A stretch of DNA of 14,604 bases. It comes from JAKOQB01 sp036824465. GTDB taxonomy: Bacteria; Pseudomonadota; Gammaproteobacteria; Burkholderiales; Burkholderiaceae_F. Below, one piece after another: positions 1-6,156 of this stretch. The stretch lies in assembly GCA_036824465.1 (NCBI GenBank), contig DAITAC010000098.1, positions 1 to 14,604 of the forward strand, in the 5' to 3' direction. Each line of letters opens with the position of its first letter. The stretch's first letter is position 1. The position numbers and the translations under genes were made by a program. The notes below the pieces were generated by a model. It was not told where the DNA came from. It saw only the letters and a program-made list of their open reading frames with translations, and did no database searches.

Positions 1-65
1 CCATGATGGGCGGCCTGATGGCAGCGGCCTGCATCGAGCCAAAACTGTGGGCGCTGCTGCGCTAG
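1..65 (+). CDS. C-terminal end of an unidentified protein (partial)
   Basis: An open frame enters from the left edge and ends at TAG (63-65), giving about 20 residues ending in EPKLWALLR. The stretch is rich in Gly, Ala, Met and Leu, which could be the end of a membrane or globular protein, but it is too short to assign to a family. The stop lies only 16 nt before the ppk2 start, and the ppk2 ribosome binding site begins right after it, so the two genes may be co-transcribed. It could instead be a chance open frame. Confidence 0.35.
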   Translation, partial: MMGGLMAAACIEPKLWALLR

Positions 66-81
66 AGAGGGAAACCACGAT

Positions 82-1263
82 ATGCCGAACGACCGCGGAA
101 ACGGACGACAGAACGGCAATGGTGCGACGGCCCGACCCGCGCCCGCGGCGAAGGCGCCACGTCGCCGTGGACCCCGCCCGGCGTCAGCCGGCGACACGCC
201 GCCGCGCCTGACGGTCGGCGGCATCGAGAAGTTCTCGATCGGTGAGGCCGTTTCGGCCGCACGCGAATCGAAAGTCATCGCGGTGCGCGACATCCTGTCG
301 CGGATCCCGGCCGACGATCGCACGACGATGATGGCCGCACTCGAAGCGATTCTGGCCGGCGCTTCGCCCGACGATGCCGCCGCGCTGCGCCGCGCGCTGC
401 TCAAGCGCCAGGAGGAGACGGCGCCGCCGCTGAATCCAGACGAGGAACTGGTCAAGGACTGGCGCGACGGCGGCTATCCGTACAAGAACCTGCTGTCGCG
501 CAAAAGCTATGAGAAGCAGAAGTATCACCTGCAGGTCGAGTTGCTGAAGCTACAGGCCTGGGTCAAGGAAAGCAGGCAGAGAGTCGTGGTCCTGTTCGAA
601 GGACGCGATGCCGCCGGCAAGGGCGGCACGATCAAGCGCTTCATGGAACACCTGAATCCGCGTGGCGCACGGGTGGTGGCGCTGGAAAAACCAAGCGAGG
701 TCGAGCGCGGCCAGTGGTACTTCCAGCGTTACGTCCAGCACCTGCCGACTGCGGGCGAGATCGTGATGTTCGACCGCTCCTGGTACAACCGCGCCGGCGT
801 CGAGAAAGTCATGGGCTTCTGCACCCCGGCCGAGTACGAGGAGTTCATGCGCCAGGCGCCTGAATTCGAGAAGAACCTTGTCAAGAGCGGCACCCATCTG
901 ATCAAGTTCTGGTTCTCGGTCAGCCGCGCCGAACAGCGGCGCCGTTTCAAGGAACGCGAGCAGCATCCGCTGAAACACTGGAAACTGTCGCCGGTCGACA
1001 AGGCGTCGCTCGACAAGTGGGAGGAATACACGACGGCCAAGGAGGCGATGTTCTTCCACACCGATACGGCCGATGCGCCCTGGACGGTGCTCAAGTCCGA
1101 TTGCAAGAAGCGTGCGCGCCTGAACGCAATGCGCTACATCCTGCACAAGCTGCCGTACAAGAACAAGGATCCGGCCTTTATCGGCCAGCTCGATCCGCTG
1201 CTGGTCGGACGCGCGCACATTGTCTACGAGCGCGGCGAGAAGCACGGTTCGGTGCTGCTTTGA
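82..1263 (+). CDS. ppk2: Polyphosphate kinase 2 (PPK2 family)
   Basis: Cytoplasmic kinase predicted to move phosphate between polyphosphate and nucleotides. Most single-domain PPK2 enzymes of this type use polyP to phosphorylate NDPs or NMPs. The Walker A loop GRDAAGKGG is at residues 174-182, and the Walker B/lid motif FDRSWYNRAGVE is at 230-241, with D231 and R232 the expected catalytic residues. A basic lid segment (RAEQRRRFKERE) and the helical C-terminal part ending near PYKNKD follow, as is usual for the family. The 393-residue protein is about 100 residues longer than common single-domain PPK2s. The extra part is N-terminal: residues 1-45 are Gly/Asn/Arg/Ala/Pro-rich and look disordered, and 50-110 are helical and charged. 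The ATG at 82 follows an AGAGGG Shine-Dalgarno at 66-71. NDP versus NMP specificity cannot be decided from the sequence. Confidence 0.95.
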   Translation: MPNDRGNGRQNGNGATARPAPAAKAPRRRGPRPASAGDTPPRLTVGGIEKFSIGEAVSAARESKVIAVRDILSRIPADDRTTMMAALEAILAGASPDDAAALRRALLKRQEETAPPLNPDEELVKDWRDGGYPYKNLLSRKSYEKQKYHLQVELLKLQAWVKESRQRVVVLFEGRDAAGKGGTIKRFMEHLNPRGARVVALEKPSEVERGQWYFQRYVQHLPTAGEIVMFDRSWYNRAGVEKVMGFCTPAEYEEFMRQAPEFEKNLVKSGTHLIKFWFSVSRAEQRRRFKEREQHPLKHWKLSPVDKASLDKWEEYTTAKEAMFFHTDTADAPWTVLKSDCKKRARLNAMRYILHKLPYKNKDPAFIGQLDPLLVGRAHIVYERGEKHGSVLL

Positions 1264-1272
1264 TATCACCGA

Positions 1273-1297
1273 CCGCGTCAGCGCATTGGCGACGCGG
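1273..1297. other. Hairpin between convergent ppk2 and dehydrogenase genes
   Basis: CCGCGTC (1273-1279) and GACGCGG (1291-1297) form a perfect 7-bp stem around an 11-nt loop, in the 39-nt gap between two converging genes. The position suits a bidirectional terminator, but neither strand has a T-run after the stem, so rho-independent activity is doubtful. Confidence 0.3.
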
Positions 1298-1302
1298 CCG
1301 CC

Positions 1303-2439
1303 TCAGGTCGCTGGTTCCAGTCGGAAGAGGGCGCCGTTCGGTTGATCGGTCAGCAGGTAGACGAATCCATCCGGACCGACGCGTACGTCGCGAACCCGTG
1401 GTAACGCGCCGCGCAGCATGAATTCGTCCTCGACGAACTTCTCGCCGTCGAGCCGCACACGAATCAGCGCCTGCCCGCGCAGCGCGCCGAGCAGAAGATC
1501 GCCGCGCCACCTCGGAAACTTGTCGCCGCTGTAGAAAGCCAGGCCGGAGAGCGCCGGCGAAGGTACCCAGTACTTGACCGGCTGCGCCAGGCCCGGCTTC
1601 TCGGTGCCTTCGCCGATCTTTGTTCCGGTCACGTAATTGGCGCCGTAGGTGATCACGGGCCAGCCGTAGTTCATGCCGGCCCTGATGACGTTCAGTTCAT
1701 CCCCGCCCTGCGGACCGTGCTCGGTCGTCCACAGCAACCCGGTTGCGGGGTTCAGTGCCGCGCCCTGCACGTTGCGATGGCCGAGTGAAAAGATCTCGGG
1801 CCGCGCTTTTGCATCCGCAATGAATGGATTGCCGGGTGCCGGCCTGCCGTCGTCGGTCAGGCGAACGATCTTGCCGCCGTGATCGTCCAGGCGCTGCGCC
1901 CGGTTCATGTCGCCGCGTTCGCCGAGTGTCACGTACATCAGCCCGGCGCGATCGAACACGATGCGCGAACCGAAGTGCAGTCCGGTATTCGACTTCGGCG
2001 ACATGCGGAAGATCACCTGCGTGCTTTCCATCCGCCAGGCGCCCGGACTTCCGGCGAGCTTGCCGCGCGCGACCTCGGTGCCGTTGTTGCCGCTGGCATC
2101 ACGCTGCGCAAAGCTCCAATACACCCAGCCGTTTTCGGCGAAGCGCGGATGCAGCACCACGTCGAGCAGACCGCCCTGCCCCTGCGCATCGACGCGCGGA
2201 AGTGCTGCCACCGGCACCGGATCGAGCTTGCCATCCTTGTCGACGACACGCAGGCGGCCGGGACGCTCGGTGACCAGCATGCGCCCGTCGGGCAGGAACG
2301 CGAGGCCCCACGGATGCTCGAGGCCTTCGGTGACCTTGACGATGCGCACCGCATGCTCGCGCGTCTGCACGATCTGCGTTGCGGCCGGTGGCGCAAGCGC
2401 ACCGAGCGCCGCCAGCACGATCAGTGATTTCACCGCCAC
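1303..2439 (-). CDS. Periplasmic PQQ-dependent aldose sugar dehydrogenase
   Basis: Soluble six-bladed beta-propeller quinoprotein of the Asd/YliI/sGDH family, which oxidises aldose sugars with PQQ in the periplasm. An N-terminal hydrophobic signal (about residues 4-17, cleavage near 20-22) is followed by family motifs: EHPWGLAFLPDGRMLVTERPG (split across 41-61), GLHFGSRI with the likely catalytic H155, GERGD (173-177), LGHRNVQG with R222 in the position used for PQQ binding, TTEHGPQGGDE (238-248), and the closing PRVRDVRVGPDG blade. Length 378 aa is normal. The start is GTG at 2439. The SD-like GAGGGCAGG lies inside the end of dppF, and a second GTG two codons later is possible. It sits 7 nt after dppF, so it is probably the last gene of the transporter operon. 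Its metabolic link to peptide uptake is not obvious. PQQ synthesis genes are not in this window. Confidence 0.9.
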   Translation of the reverse strand: MAVKSLIVLAALGALAPPAATQIVQTREHAVRIVKVTEGLEHPWGLAFLPDGRMLVTERPGRLRVVDKDGKLDPVPVAALPRVDAQGQGGLLDVVLHPRFAENGWVYWSFAQRDASGNNGTEVARGKLAGSPGAWRMESTQVIFRMSPKSNTGLHFGSRIVFDRAGLMYVTLGERGDMNRAQRLDDHGGKIVRLTDDGRPAPGNPFIADAKARPEIFSLGHRNVQGAALNPATGLLWTTEHGPQGGDELNVIRAGMNYGWPVITYGANYVTGTKIGEGTEKPGLAQPVKYWVPSPALSGLAFYSGDKFPRWRGDLLLGALRGQALIRVRLDGEKFVEDEFMLRGALPRVRDVRVGPDGFVYLLTDQPNGALFRLEPAT

Positions 2440-2446
2440 GACCGGA

Positions 2447-3484
2447 TCAGATCCTGCCCTCTTCCACCGCGTGACACGCGACCTGCGTTTCGCCGTTCTT
2501 CACCAGGCGAAACACCGGGACCTCGTGCTTGCAGCGGTCGTTCGCATGCGGGCAACGCGGATGGAACGTGCAACCGCTGGGAGGGTTGAGCGGATTCGGC
2601 ACTTCTCCCGCGACGGGCGTGCGCGCACGGCCGCTCATTTCCAGATCCGGAATCGCGTCCAGCAGCATGCGCGTGTACGGATGGCGTGGCGCAGAGAAGA
2701 TCGTGCGCTTGGACGCGAGCTCGACGAGCTTGCCCAGGTACATCACGCCAACTCGATCGGAGATGTGATGCACCACCGCGAGATTGTGCGAGATGAACAG
2801 ATACGTGAGCCCCAGGTCGCGCTGCAGATCTTTCATCAGGTTCAGCACCTGCGCCTGCACCGACACGTCCAGCGCTGAAGTCGGCTCGTCGCACACCAGG
2901 AATTCCGGGTGGGTGGCGAGCGCACGCGCGATCGAGATCCGCTGCCGCTGGCCGCCGGAGAACTGGTGCGGGTACTTTTCCCGGTCGGCGGGCCCAAGCC
3001 GCACCTGCGTGAGCAGCTCGTCCACGCGCGCCTCGATCGCGCGCCGGTCCTGCAGCAGGCCGTGCGTTTTCAACGGTTCGGCGATGATGTCGGCGACACG
3101 CCAGCGCGGGTTCAGACTCGCGTACGGATCCTGGAAGATCATCTGCAGCTTTTGCCGCAGCGTTCGCCCGGACGCGGTGTTCATTTCGCGCAGATCATGG
3201 CCGAAGAAATCAATCTCGCCGCGCGTCGGCCGATACAGTCCCACCAGAAGGCGCGCGACCGTCGATTTTCCGCACCCCGATTCGCCGACCAGCGCCAGTG
3301 TTTCGCCGCGCTTGATCTCGAAACTGACGCCATCGACGGCGTGCAGAAGCACGCGCGGCTTTCGTTCGAGCACGCGATTGAGCAACGGCGGCGAAACGTC
3401 GAAATACTTGGCAATATCAGTCGCCTTGACGATCACATCGTCACGCGAAGCTGCCGCAGGCGTCGACTTCAGTACCGCGCTCAT
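2447..3484 (-). CDS. dppF: Dpp/Opp-type ABC importer ATPase, DppF/OppF subunit
   Basis: One of two ATPases powering the peptide-type importer on the inner face of the membrane. Walker A GESGCGKST (67-75), Q-loop Q118 in FQDPYASLNPR, signature FSGGQRQR (175-182), Walker B LVCDEP (196-201) and H-loop H233 are all intact. The oligo_HPY C-terminal domain begins around APRHPYT and carries C305, C311, C318 plus C337, the Cys pattern typical of Opp/Dpp ATPases. The SGGQRQR signature and DPYASLNPR loop are those of DppF rather than DppD. Length 345 aa is normal. Its ATG overlaps the dppD stop in an ATGA arrangement, with GAGGA just upstream, which suggests translational coupling. The substrate is not determined by this subunit. 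Confidence 0.93.
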   Translation of the reverse strand: MSAVLKSTPAAASRDDVIVKATDIAKYFDVSPPLLNRVLERKPRVLLHAVDGVSFEIKRGETLALVGESGCGKSTVARLLVGLYRPTRGEIDFFGHDLREMNTASGRTLRQKLQMIFQDPYASLNPRWRVADIIAEPLKTHGLLQDRRAIEARVDELLTQVRLGPADREKYPHQFSGGQRQRISIARALATHPEFLVCDEPTSALDVSVQAQVLNLMKDLQRDLGLTYLFISHNLAVVHHISDRVGVMYLGKLVELASKRTIFSAPRHPYTRMLLDAIPDLEMSGRARTPVAGEVPNPLNPPSGCTFHPRCPHANDRCKHEVPVFRLVKNGETQVACHAVEEGRI

Positions 3485-4638
3485 TCGTCCTCGGGCCGGA
3501 TCACGGTCCGGTATTGATCGATCTGGGTGGCGTCGCCGTCGAAGTATTTGACGCTCTTCTTCCTGGCTTCATCGGCAACCTTGTCTACCGGGAGCACCGT
3601 GTTGTACTGGTCGATCAGGCTCGCGTCGCCGTCGAAATACTTGCTGTCCTTGCCTTTCGTGCGCGAGGCGTCTGGATCGTGCAGCCAGCACGCCGCCTGC
3701 GACGTGCCGGCCGGCATCAGGTCCGGGCGATGACGCACGCATAGATCGAAAGTCTTCGGGCAACGCGGGTGATATGCGCAACCGGACGGAATCGCGGTCA
3801 GGCGCGGCATGCTGCCTTCGATCTGCACCAGGCGTTCGGTTTCGTGGCCGAAAGTCGGAATCGAACCCATCAGGCCGACTGTGTACGGATGCTGCGGCCG
3901 GTGGATCACGTCGGCGACCGGTCCGATTTCCGCTATGCGGCCCGCGTACATCACCGCGACACGGTCGGCGGTCTCGGCGATCACGCCCATGTCGTGCGTG
4001 ATCAGCATCACCGCCGTTTTCTTGTCGCGGCACAGACGCTTCAGCAGCGTGATGATCTGCGCCTGGATCGACACGTCGAGCGCCGTGGTCGGCTCATCGG
4101 CGATCACCAGCTTGGGCTCCGCAGCCAGCGCAAGCGCGATGACCACACGCTGGCGCATGCCACCGGAGAACTGATGCGGATAATGATCGATCCGTCGCTC
4201 CGCTGCAGGAATGCCGGTGGAAAGCAGCAGATCGATTGCACGCCGGCGCGCTTCGGGCATTGATACGTGCAGGTGAGTGGTGATCGTTTCAACGAGCTGC
4301 TGTCCAACCGTGTACAGCGGATTCAGCGACGTGAGCGGATCCTGGAAAATCGCACCGATCTCGCGCCCGCGCACCTTGCGCATCTCGTCATAGGGCAGGT
4401 TGTCGATGCGAAGGCCATTCAACTTGACTTCGCCGGCAGCGATCCGCCCCGGCGGTTCGAGCAATCCGATGATCGCCGCACCGGTCAGCGACTTGCCGGC
4501 ACCGGATTCGCCCACCACACCCAGCACCTCGCCCGGCGCGATCGAAAGCGAAATATTGTCGACCGCGACCAGGGTGCCGCGCCGCGTCGGAAACTCGATC
4601 CGAAGACTCCTGACCTCGAGAAGCGGCGTGCTACTCAT
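3481..4638 (-). CDS. dppD: Dpp/Opp-type ABC importer ATPase, DppD/OppD subunit, with repeated C-terminal tail
   Basis: Partner ATPase to DppF. Walker A GESGAGKS (43-50), Q99 in FQDPLTSLNPLY, signature FSGGMRQR (157-164), Walker B LVIADEP (177-183) and H215 are present. The oligo_HPY region has C287, C293, C300 and C317. I chose the ATG at 4638 (385 aa, MSSTPLLEV...). The frame also runs up to a TTG at 4701, but those 21 residues look like translated spacer and lie in a repeat-bearing gap. After the usual family end (about residue 325) there is an extra tail of roughly 55 residues with two copies of KYFDGDA-x-x-IDQY-x-TV, starting at K333 and K364. I know of no function for this tail. No strong Shine-Dalgarno is seen before 4638. 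The nearest purine-rich stretch is in ACGGATCACG, which is one arm of an inverted repeat. Confidence 0.93.
   Translation of the reverse strand: MSSTPLLEVRSLRIEFPTRRGTLVAVDNISLSIAPGEVLGVVGESGAGKSLTGAAIIGLLEPPGRIAAGEVKLNGLRIDNLPYDEMRKVRGREIGAIFQDPLTSLNPLYTVGQQLVETITTHLHVSMPEARRRAIDLLLSTGIPAAERRIDHYPHQFSGGMRQRVVIALALAAEPKLVIADEPTTALDVSIQAQIITLLKRLCRDKKTAVMLITHDMGVIAETADRVAVMYAGRIAEIGPVADVIHRPQHPYTVGLMGSIPTFGHETERLVQIEGSMPRLTAIPSGCAYHPRCPKTFDLCVRHRPDLMPAGTSQAACWLHDPDASRTKGKDSKYFDGDASLIDQYNTVLPVDKVADEARKKSVKYFDGDATQIDQYRTVIRPEDE
3520..3642 (-). repeat. Tandem 31-residue repeat encoding the DppD tail
   Basis: The shared 13-nt core CGTCGCCGTCGAA occurs at 3531-3543 and 3624-3636 (plus strand), offset by 93 nt or exactly 31 codons. 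The aligned 17-codon blocks share 13 amino acids, and six of those 13 use different synonymous codons. The duplication therefore looks old and kept at the protein level rather than a recent slip. Confidence 0.85.
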
Positions 4639-4723
4639 CGTGATCCGTGATTCGTAAGCGGTGGCCGTCCACCATTGCCGTCGACCACCCCGACGGATCA
4701 AGGATCACAAACAACGGATCACG
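4639..4723. repeat. GGATCAC-type repeats with an inverted pair before dppD
   Basis: CGTGATCCGT (4639-4648) and ACGGATCACG (4714-4723) form a perfect 10-nt inverted repeat with 65 nt between the arms. GGATCA (4695-4700) and GGATCAC (4702-4708) are further direct copies of the ACGGATCACG arm's core. The gap lies between the lipoprotein gene and dppD. In the minus-strand transcript the 3' arm touches the dppD ATG and the 5' arm starts 2 nt after the lipoprotein stop, so the structure could affect dppD translation or mRNA stability. No function is shown by sequence alone. Confidence 0.55.
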
Positions 4724-4725
4724 CA

Positions 4726-5109
4726 TCATCTCGCCCCGCAGCCGGCGATGGGTTCCGCGTAGTTCACCCGCGGTTCGAAGTCCTGCGACAAAGCGTTCTG
4801 CTTCTTCGCCTCAAACCAGTAGCGCGTACAGGGTTTCACGTCAAGGTTCAGCGTGCGCTGCTCGCCATAGCGAAAGCCGGCGACGGCCGGACCCTGCACC
4901 ACGATCCGGTGCATGCCGGGGTCGATGCGGATCGGCTGGTTGTAGCCATGTTGGACGTAGTCCTTGTCGTCGACCCGGATCACCTGCACGTCGAAGGTAT
5001 TCAGCTCGGCCTTCATCCAGCGTTCGCCCTGGATGTACGAGAACGTCTCGCTGGTTGCGCAACCGACGAGAAGCGCGGATACGATCAATGCTGCGGGTCG
5101 CAGTGTCAT
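4726..5109 (-). CDS. Small predicted lipoprotein of unknown function inside the transporter operon
   Basis: 127-residue precursor with a basic start, a hydrophobic stretch and the lipobox LLVGC, so C17 is the predicted lipidated residue and the mature protein has 111 residues. The residue after it is Ala, which does not favour inner-membrane retention, so outer-membrane sorting is likely by the usual +2 rule. The mature part has alternating hydrophobic strands and a segment like those in PEGA-type small beta domains (PGMHRIVVQGP at 64-74, then LNLDVKPCTRYWF at 87-99). Two further cysteines, C94 and C124, could form a disulfide. I do not recognise a named family. The ATG at 5109 is preceded by an AGGAG Shine-Dalgarno. 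It is flanked by 84-nt and 87-nt gaps, wider than elsewhere in the operon, so it may be an insertion or have its own promoter. Confidence 0.8.
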   Translation of the reverse strand: MTLRPAALIVSALLVGCATSETFSYIQGERWMKAELNTFDVQVIRVDDKDYVQHGYNQPIRIDPGMHRIVVQGPAVAGFRYGEQRTLNLDVKPCTRYWFEAKKQNALSQDFEPRVNYAEPIAGCGAR

Positions 5110-5193
5110 GGCATTCTCCTTTGCAGTGCACGCAGTGGCACTTTCAAACTAGCAAAGGAATCCGACATTTTCCGTAACTTTTGGTTGCTACCA

Positions 5194-6105
5194 CTAGCGC
5201 AACTTTGGATTCAACGCGTCGCGCAGCCAGTCGCCGAGCAGATTGACTGACAGCACCAGCAGCACGAGAGCCACCCCAGGGAAGATGGTGATCCACCACT
5301 CTCCCGAAAACAGGAATTCGTTGCCGATCCGGATCAACGTCCCCAGCGACGGCGTCGTGGGCGGCACGCCGACGCCGAGGAACGAGAGTGTCGCCTCGGT
5401 GATGATGGCGGTGGCGATATGGACCGTCGCCAGCACCAGCACCGGGCCCAGCACGTTGGGCAGCACGTGCTTGAACATGATGGCAAGAGGCCGCACACCG
5501 ATCACGCGCGCAGCCTGAACGTATTCCTTGTTCTTCTCGACCATGGTGGAGCCGCGCACCGTGCGCGCGTACTGCACCCAGCCCGACAACGCGATTGCCA
5601 GCACCAGCACGCCGAAGGCGACGTCGTTATGCGCATCGCGCGGCAGGACGGCGCGGAACACACCGTCGATCAGTAACGCGACCAGGATCGCCGGAAACGA
5701 CAGCATCACGTCGCAGATGCGCATGATGAAGGCATCTACACGCCCGCCGATGTAACCCGACAGCAGACCGAGACCGACGCCCAGGATGATCGACAGCACC
5801 ACCGATGCCAGGCCGATCAGCAGGGAAATCCTCATTCCGAACAGGATGGCGGAGTACACATCGCGACCCTGATCGTCGGTACCGAAGATGAATCTGCGTT
5901 CGCCGCCATCGAGCCACGCGGGCGGCTTCGACGCATCAAGCAGATTGATGGTCGCCAGATCGAACGGATTCAGCGGCGCCACCCAGTGCGCAAACACCGC
6001 GGAAAGGATCAGCACCAGCGCGACCACTAATGCGCCGATCGCCACCGGCGACTTGCGGAAGCTGTAGGAGATATCGGAGTCCCACCAGCGGGCGATTCGT
6101 TCCAT
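5194..6105 (-). CDS. dppC: Dpp/Opp-type ABC importer permease, DppC subunit
   Basis: Inner-membrane permease of the peptide/nickel class. It starts with a cytoplasmic N-terminus and a first membrane helix at about 20-42. The subfamily hallmark FGTDDQGRDVYS is at 74-85. Further helices lie near 93-117, 129-150, 165-185, 218-240 and 275-292. The EAA loop that docks with the ATPases is EYVQAARVIGV...HVLPN (194-217). Length 303 aa is typical of DppC. The ATG at 6105 has no clear Shine-Dalgarno, and no other start gives the expected N-terminal helix. It follows the SBP gene after a 51-nt gap that contains a GC-rich hairpin, and its partner permease dppB lies two genes upstream, an unusual split of the B and C permeases. 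Confidence 0.94.
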   Translation of the reverse strand: MERIARWWDSDISYSFRKSPVAIGALVVALVLILSAVFAHWVAPLNPFDLATINLLDASKPPAWLDGGERRFIFGTDDQGRDVYSAILFGMRISLLIGLASVVLSIILGVGLGLLSGYIGGRVDAFIMRICDVMLSFPAILVALLIDGVFRAVLPRDAHNDVAFGVLVLAIALSGWVQYARTVRGSTMVEKNKEYVQAARVIGVRPLAIMFKHVLPNVLGPVLVLATVHIATAIITEATLSFLGVGVPPTTPSLGTLIRIGNEFLFSGEWWITIFPGVALVLLVLSVNLLGDWLRDALNPKLR

Positions 6106-6129
6106 GGTCGTCGCTTTACGCGTGAGCCA

Positions 6130-6151
6130 GGCCGCGTACGATCGCGCGGCC
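6130..6151 (-). other. Intercistronic stem-loop after the SBP gene
   Basis: GGCCGCG (6130-6136) and CGCGGCC (6145-6151) make a perfect 7-bp GC stem with an 8-nt loop, beginning 5 nt after the SBP stop codon on the minus strand. There is no T-run behind it, so it is not a standard terminator. Hairpins at this place in importer operons can protect the SBP message from 3' decay and lower expression of the permease genes that follow. That role here is inference. Confidence 0.55.
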
Positions 6152-6156
6152 AGCCG

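Noticed and set aside
4639..4701. Upstream TTG start for dppD adding 21 residues
   Set aside because: The added residues (Arg/Trp-rich) fall in repeat-bearing spacer and are unlike any DppD N-terminus. ATG 4638 gives the normal start.
5175..5198. GTTGC...GCAAC small inverted repeat at the end of dppC
   Set aside because: Only a 5-bp stem with a 10-nt loop and no T-run, within chance expectation.
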